Shown: piece by piece, positions 6,714-7,852 of the stretch | Layout: each line of letters opens with the position of its first letter | How positions within the stretch are numbered: the stretch's first letter is position 1 | NCBI GenBank assembly: GCA_012798145.1 | Contig: JAAZNT010000344.1 | Span: 1-7,852, forward strand | From: Thermoanaerobaculaceae bacterium | Lineage (GTDB): Bacteria; Acidobacteriota; UBA4820 | DNA length: 7,852 nucleotides | Reading direction: 5' to 3' | The notes under the pieces: generated by a model | Database searches by the model: none | What the model was told of the DNA's origin: nothing | Seen by the model: only the letters and a program-made list of their open reading frames with translations | Position numbers and translations under genes: made by a program

Positions 6714-6793
6714 TTGCTGGGGGCGCTCGCGCTGAGAGGCTTTAAGCCAACCCCTTGAACCTGATCCGGATAATGCCGGCGTAGGGAAGGCAA
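6714..6793 (+). promoter_or_regulatory. TPP riboswitch aptamer (THI element)
   Basis: The conserved THI-element blocks are CTGAGA (6732-6737), CCCCTTGAACCTGATC (6751-6766), GGATAATGCC (6768-6777) and GGCGTAGGGAAGG (6778-6790). Pairings that I can draw: P1 TTGCT 6714-6718 with GGCAA 6789-6793; P2 GGGG 6719-6722 with CCCC 6751-6754; a very short P3 GCG 6723-6725 with CGC 6730-6732; an extra small hairpin GGC 6738-6740 with GCC 6746-6748; and P4 CCGG 6766-6769 with CCGG 6776-6779. The aptamer senses thiamine pyrophosphate and sits directly before thiC, the standard target. It begins 5 nt after the bioY stop codon. Confidence 0.96.
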
Positions 6794-6820
6794 CCAAGAT
6801 GGCTGCCTCCTTGAAGGAGG
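6785..6820 (+). promoter_or_regulatory. translational expression platform of the thiC TPP riboswitch
   Basis: Two mutually exclusive structures can be drawn. In the first, CCTCC (6806-6810) pairs perfectly with the thiC Shine-Dalgarno GGAGG (6816-6820) across a 5-nt loop, hiding it. In the second, the 3' strand of aptamer P1 (GGCA 6789-6792, extended by CCA 6794-6796) pairs with TGG 6800-6802 and TGCC 6804-6807, giving a long hairpin that consumes the anti-SD bases and frees GGAGG. Ligand binding stabilises P1 and would favour the sequestered state, so TPP should switch thiC translation off. No U-run terminator is present, which argues against transcriptional control. Confidence 0.8.
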
Positions 6821-6825
6821 TAAAA

Positions 6826-7852
6826 ATGAATAATTCAAATTCTTCTGGTTTTTCCAAAAAAATTAAAAAAGTTTTTCTCAAAACTGAAAGAGGACTTGAA
6901 GTTCCATTTAAGGAGATATCGCTACAAAACGGTGAAAAGGTTTTGCTTTACGATTCAACTGGGCCCTATTTTTACGGCGAAAATAGTGAAATAAAAGAAT
7001 TGAGAAAAGGGTGGATTGAGAAAAGGGAAAAAATCACCCAGATGGCTTTTGCAAAAAAGGGAATTGTTACGGAAGAGATGGAATTTGTTGCGAAAAGGGA
7101 AGGAACAACAGCGGAGTTTGTCAGAAACGAAGTTGCCTGCGGAAGAGCGATAATACCTGCTAATTTGAATCACCCCGAAAGCGAACCGATGATAATTGGT
7201 TCAAATTTCCTTGTGAAAATAAACGCAAATATAGGAAGTTCAGCGGTTGTCGCTGAAGAAGATTTGGAACTGAAGAAAATGAAAATATCTATCTTGTCAG
7301 GTGCGGACACAGTTATGGATCTTTCAACGGGAGGCAATTTAAGGAAAATAAGAGAGAAAATTATCAGGGCTTCGTCAGTTCCGATCGGAACTGTTCCAAT
7401 ATATGAAACTTTTGAAAGGTGTGGAAGAAAAATCGAGAAGCTTGACTTTTCAGTGTTCAAAGAAGTTCTAATCGAGCAGGCAGAACAAGGAGTGGATTAT
7501 TTCACTATTCATTCTGGGATATTGAAATCTCACTTGGAAAAAGCGCTAAAGAGAACAACAGGGATTGTATCAAGAGGCGGCTCAATTATGGCTTCCTATA
7601 TGTGCTTTTCCGGAAAAGAAAACTTCCTTTACACAAAATTTGACGAAGTCCTTGACATACTTGCAAAATATGATGTGGCAGTTTCTCTTGGCGACGGATT
7701 AAGGCCCGGCTCTTTGGCAGATGCAAACGATGAAGCCCAGTTTGCAGAACTTGAAACTTTGGGTGAACTTGCCAAACTCGCTTGGGAAAAAAATGTTCAG
7801 GTTATGATAGAGGGACCGGGGCACATTCCCTTAAACCTGATTGAAGAAAATA
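6826..7852 (+). CDS. thiC: phosphomethylpyrimidine synthase ThiC, 3'-truncated by the window
   Basis: ThiC is a radical-SAM enzyme that rearranges 5-aminoimidazole ribotide into hydroxymethylpyrimidine phosphate, the pyrimidine half of thiamine. The first 342 codons are visible and the frame is open to the right edge; the C-terminal Cys-rich cluster motif lies beyond. The ATG follows GGAGG (6816-6820) by 5 nt. Residues 16-67 form a short version of the ThiC-associated domain (GLEVPFKEISL, LYDSTGPY, GWIEKR). The catalytic barrel then shows GRAIIPANLNHPESEP (106-121), KINANIGSSAV (131-141), GADTVMDLSTGG (159-170), VPIGTVPIYE (185-194), VDYFTIHSGI (223-232), IVSRGGSIMASY (247-258), VSLGDGLRPGS (286-296), DANDEAQFAEL (299-309) and VQVMIEGPGHIP (324-335). 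The N-terminal half is clearly shorter than the roughly 630-residue E. coli type but retains that type's motifs. Expression is expected to be repressed by TPP through the upstream riboswitch. Confidence 0.96.
   Translation, partial: MNNSNSSGFSKKIKKVFLKTERGLEVPFKEISLQNGEKVLLYDSTGPYFYGENSEIKELRKGWIEKREKITQMAFAKKGIVTEEMEFVAKREGTTAEFVRNEVACGRAIIPANLNHPESEPMIIGSNFLVKINANIGSSAVVAEEDLELKKMKISILSGADTVMDLSTGGNLRKIREKIIRASSVPIGTVPIYETFERCGRKIEKLDFSVFKEVLIEQAEQGVDYFTIHSGILKSHLEKALKRTTGIVSRGGSIMASYMCFSGKENFLYTKFDEVLDILAKYDVAVSLGDGLRPGSLADANDEAQFAELETLGELAKLAWEKNVQVMIEGPGHIPLNLIEEN

Noticed and set aside
1..7852. CRISPR array, insertion sequence, tRNA, rRNA or phage/defence cassette
   Set aside because: No spaced direct repeats, transposase motifs, terminal inverted repeats or RNA gene cores were seen. 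The NYN protein alone, without toxin-antitoxin or defence partners, does not make a defence system.

Overview
The window reads as a compact bacterial chromosome segment. All genes are on the + strand, gaps run from an 8-nt overlap to about 120 nt, and there is no gene-free stretch over 300 nt. Base composition is moderately AT-rich, Arg is mostly AGA/AGG, and Shine-Dalgarno (SD) sites are strong (GGAGG, GGGGG). Gene content points to an anaerobic, amino-acid-fermenting bacterium: ferredoxin-dependent 2-oxoacid oxidation, butyrate-type phosphotransacylase and kinase, and a heterodisulfide-reductase-like Fe-S protein. I cannot place it in a phylum from sequence alone; an uncultivated anaerobic lineage is plausible but is inference.

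Region 1 (1-1070) is the C-terminal part of an Fe-S oxidoreductase with one visible [4Fe-4S] motif and two CCG domains, cut by the left window edge. A 95-nt gap (1071-1165) carries a candidate promoter overlapping an inverted repeat.

Region 2 (1166-6066) is a tight five-gene operon: buk, iorA, iorB, ptb and a NYN-domain (PIN-like) putative nuclease. IorAB oxidatively decarboxylates aryl- or branched-chain 2-oxoacids to acyl-CoA with reduction of ferredoxin. Ptb converts acyl-CoA to acyl-phosphate, and Buk makes ATP from it. Together they form a substrate-level phosphorylation module for amino-acid fermentation. The upstream Fe-S protein may belong to the electron-disposal side. The NYN protein has no evident link to this chemistry.

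Region 3 (6067-7852) is a vitamin module: a promoter, bioY (biotin ECF S-component), a TPP riboswitch starting 5 nt after the bioY stop, and thiC (pyrimidine branch of thiamine synthesis), cut by the right edge. The sequence after the aptamer can form two mutually exclusive hairpins that expose or sequester the thiC SD, which indicates translational repression by TPP. The visible part of ThiC carries a shortened form of the N-terminal ThiC-associated domain.

I found no mobile element, CRISPR array, tRNA or rRNA. The items most worth a second look are the bioY-riboswitch junction, the compact ThiC N-terminus, the split buk/iorAB/ptb order with its NYN partner, and a possible BirA-like site over the bioY start.
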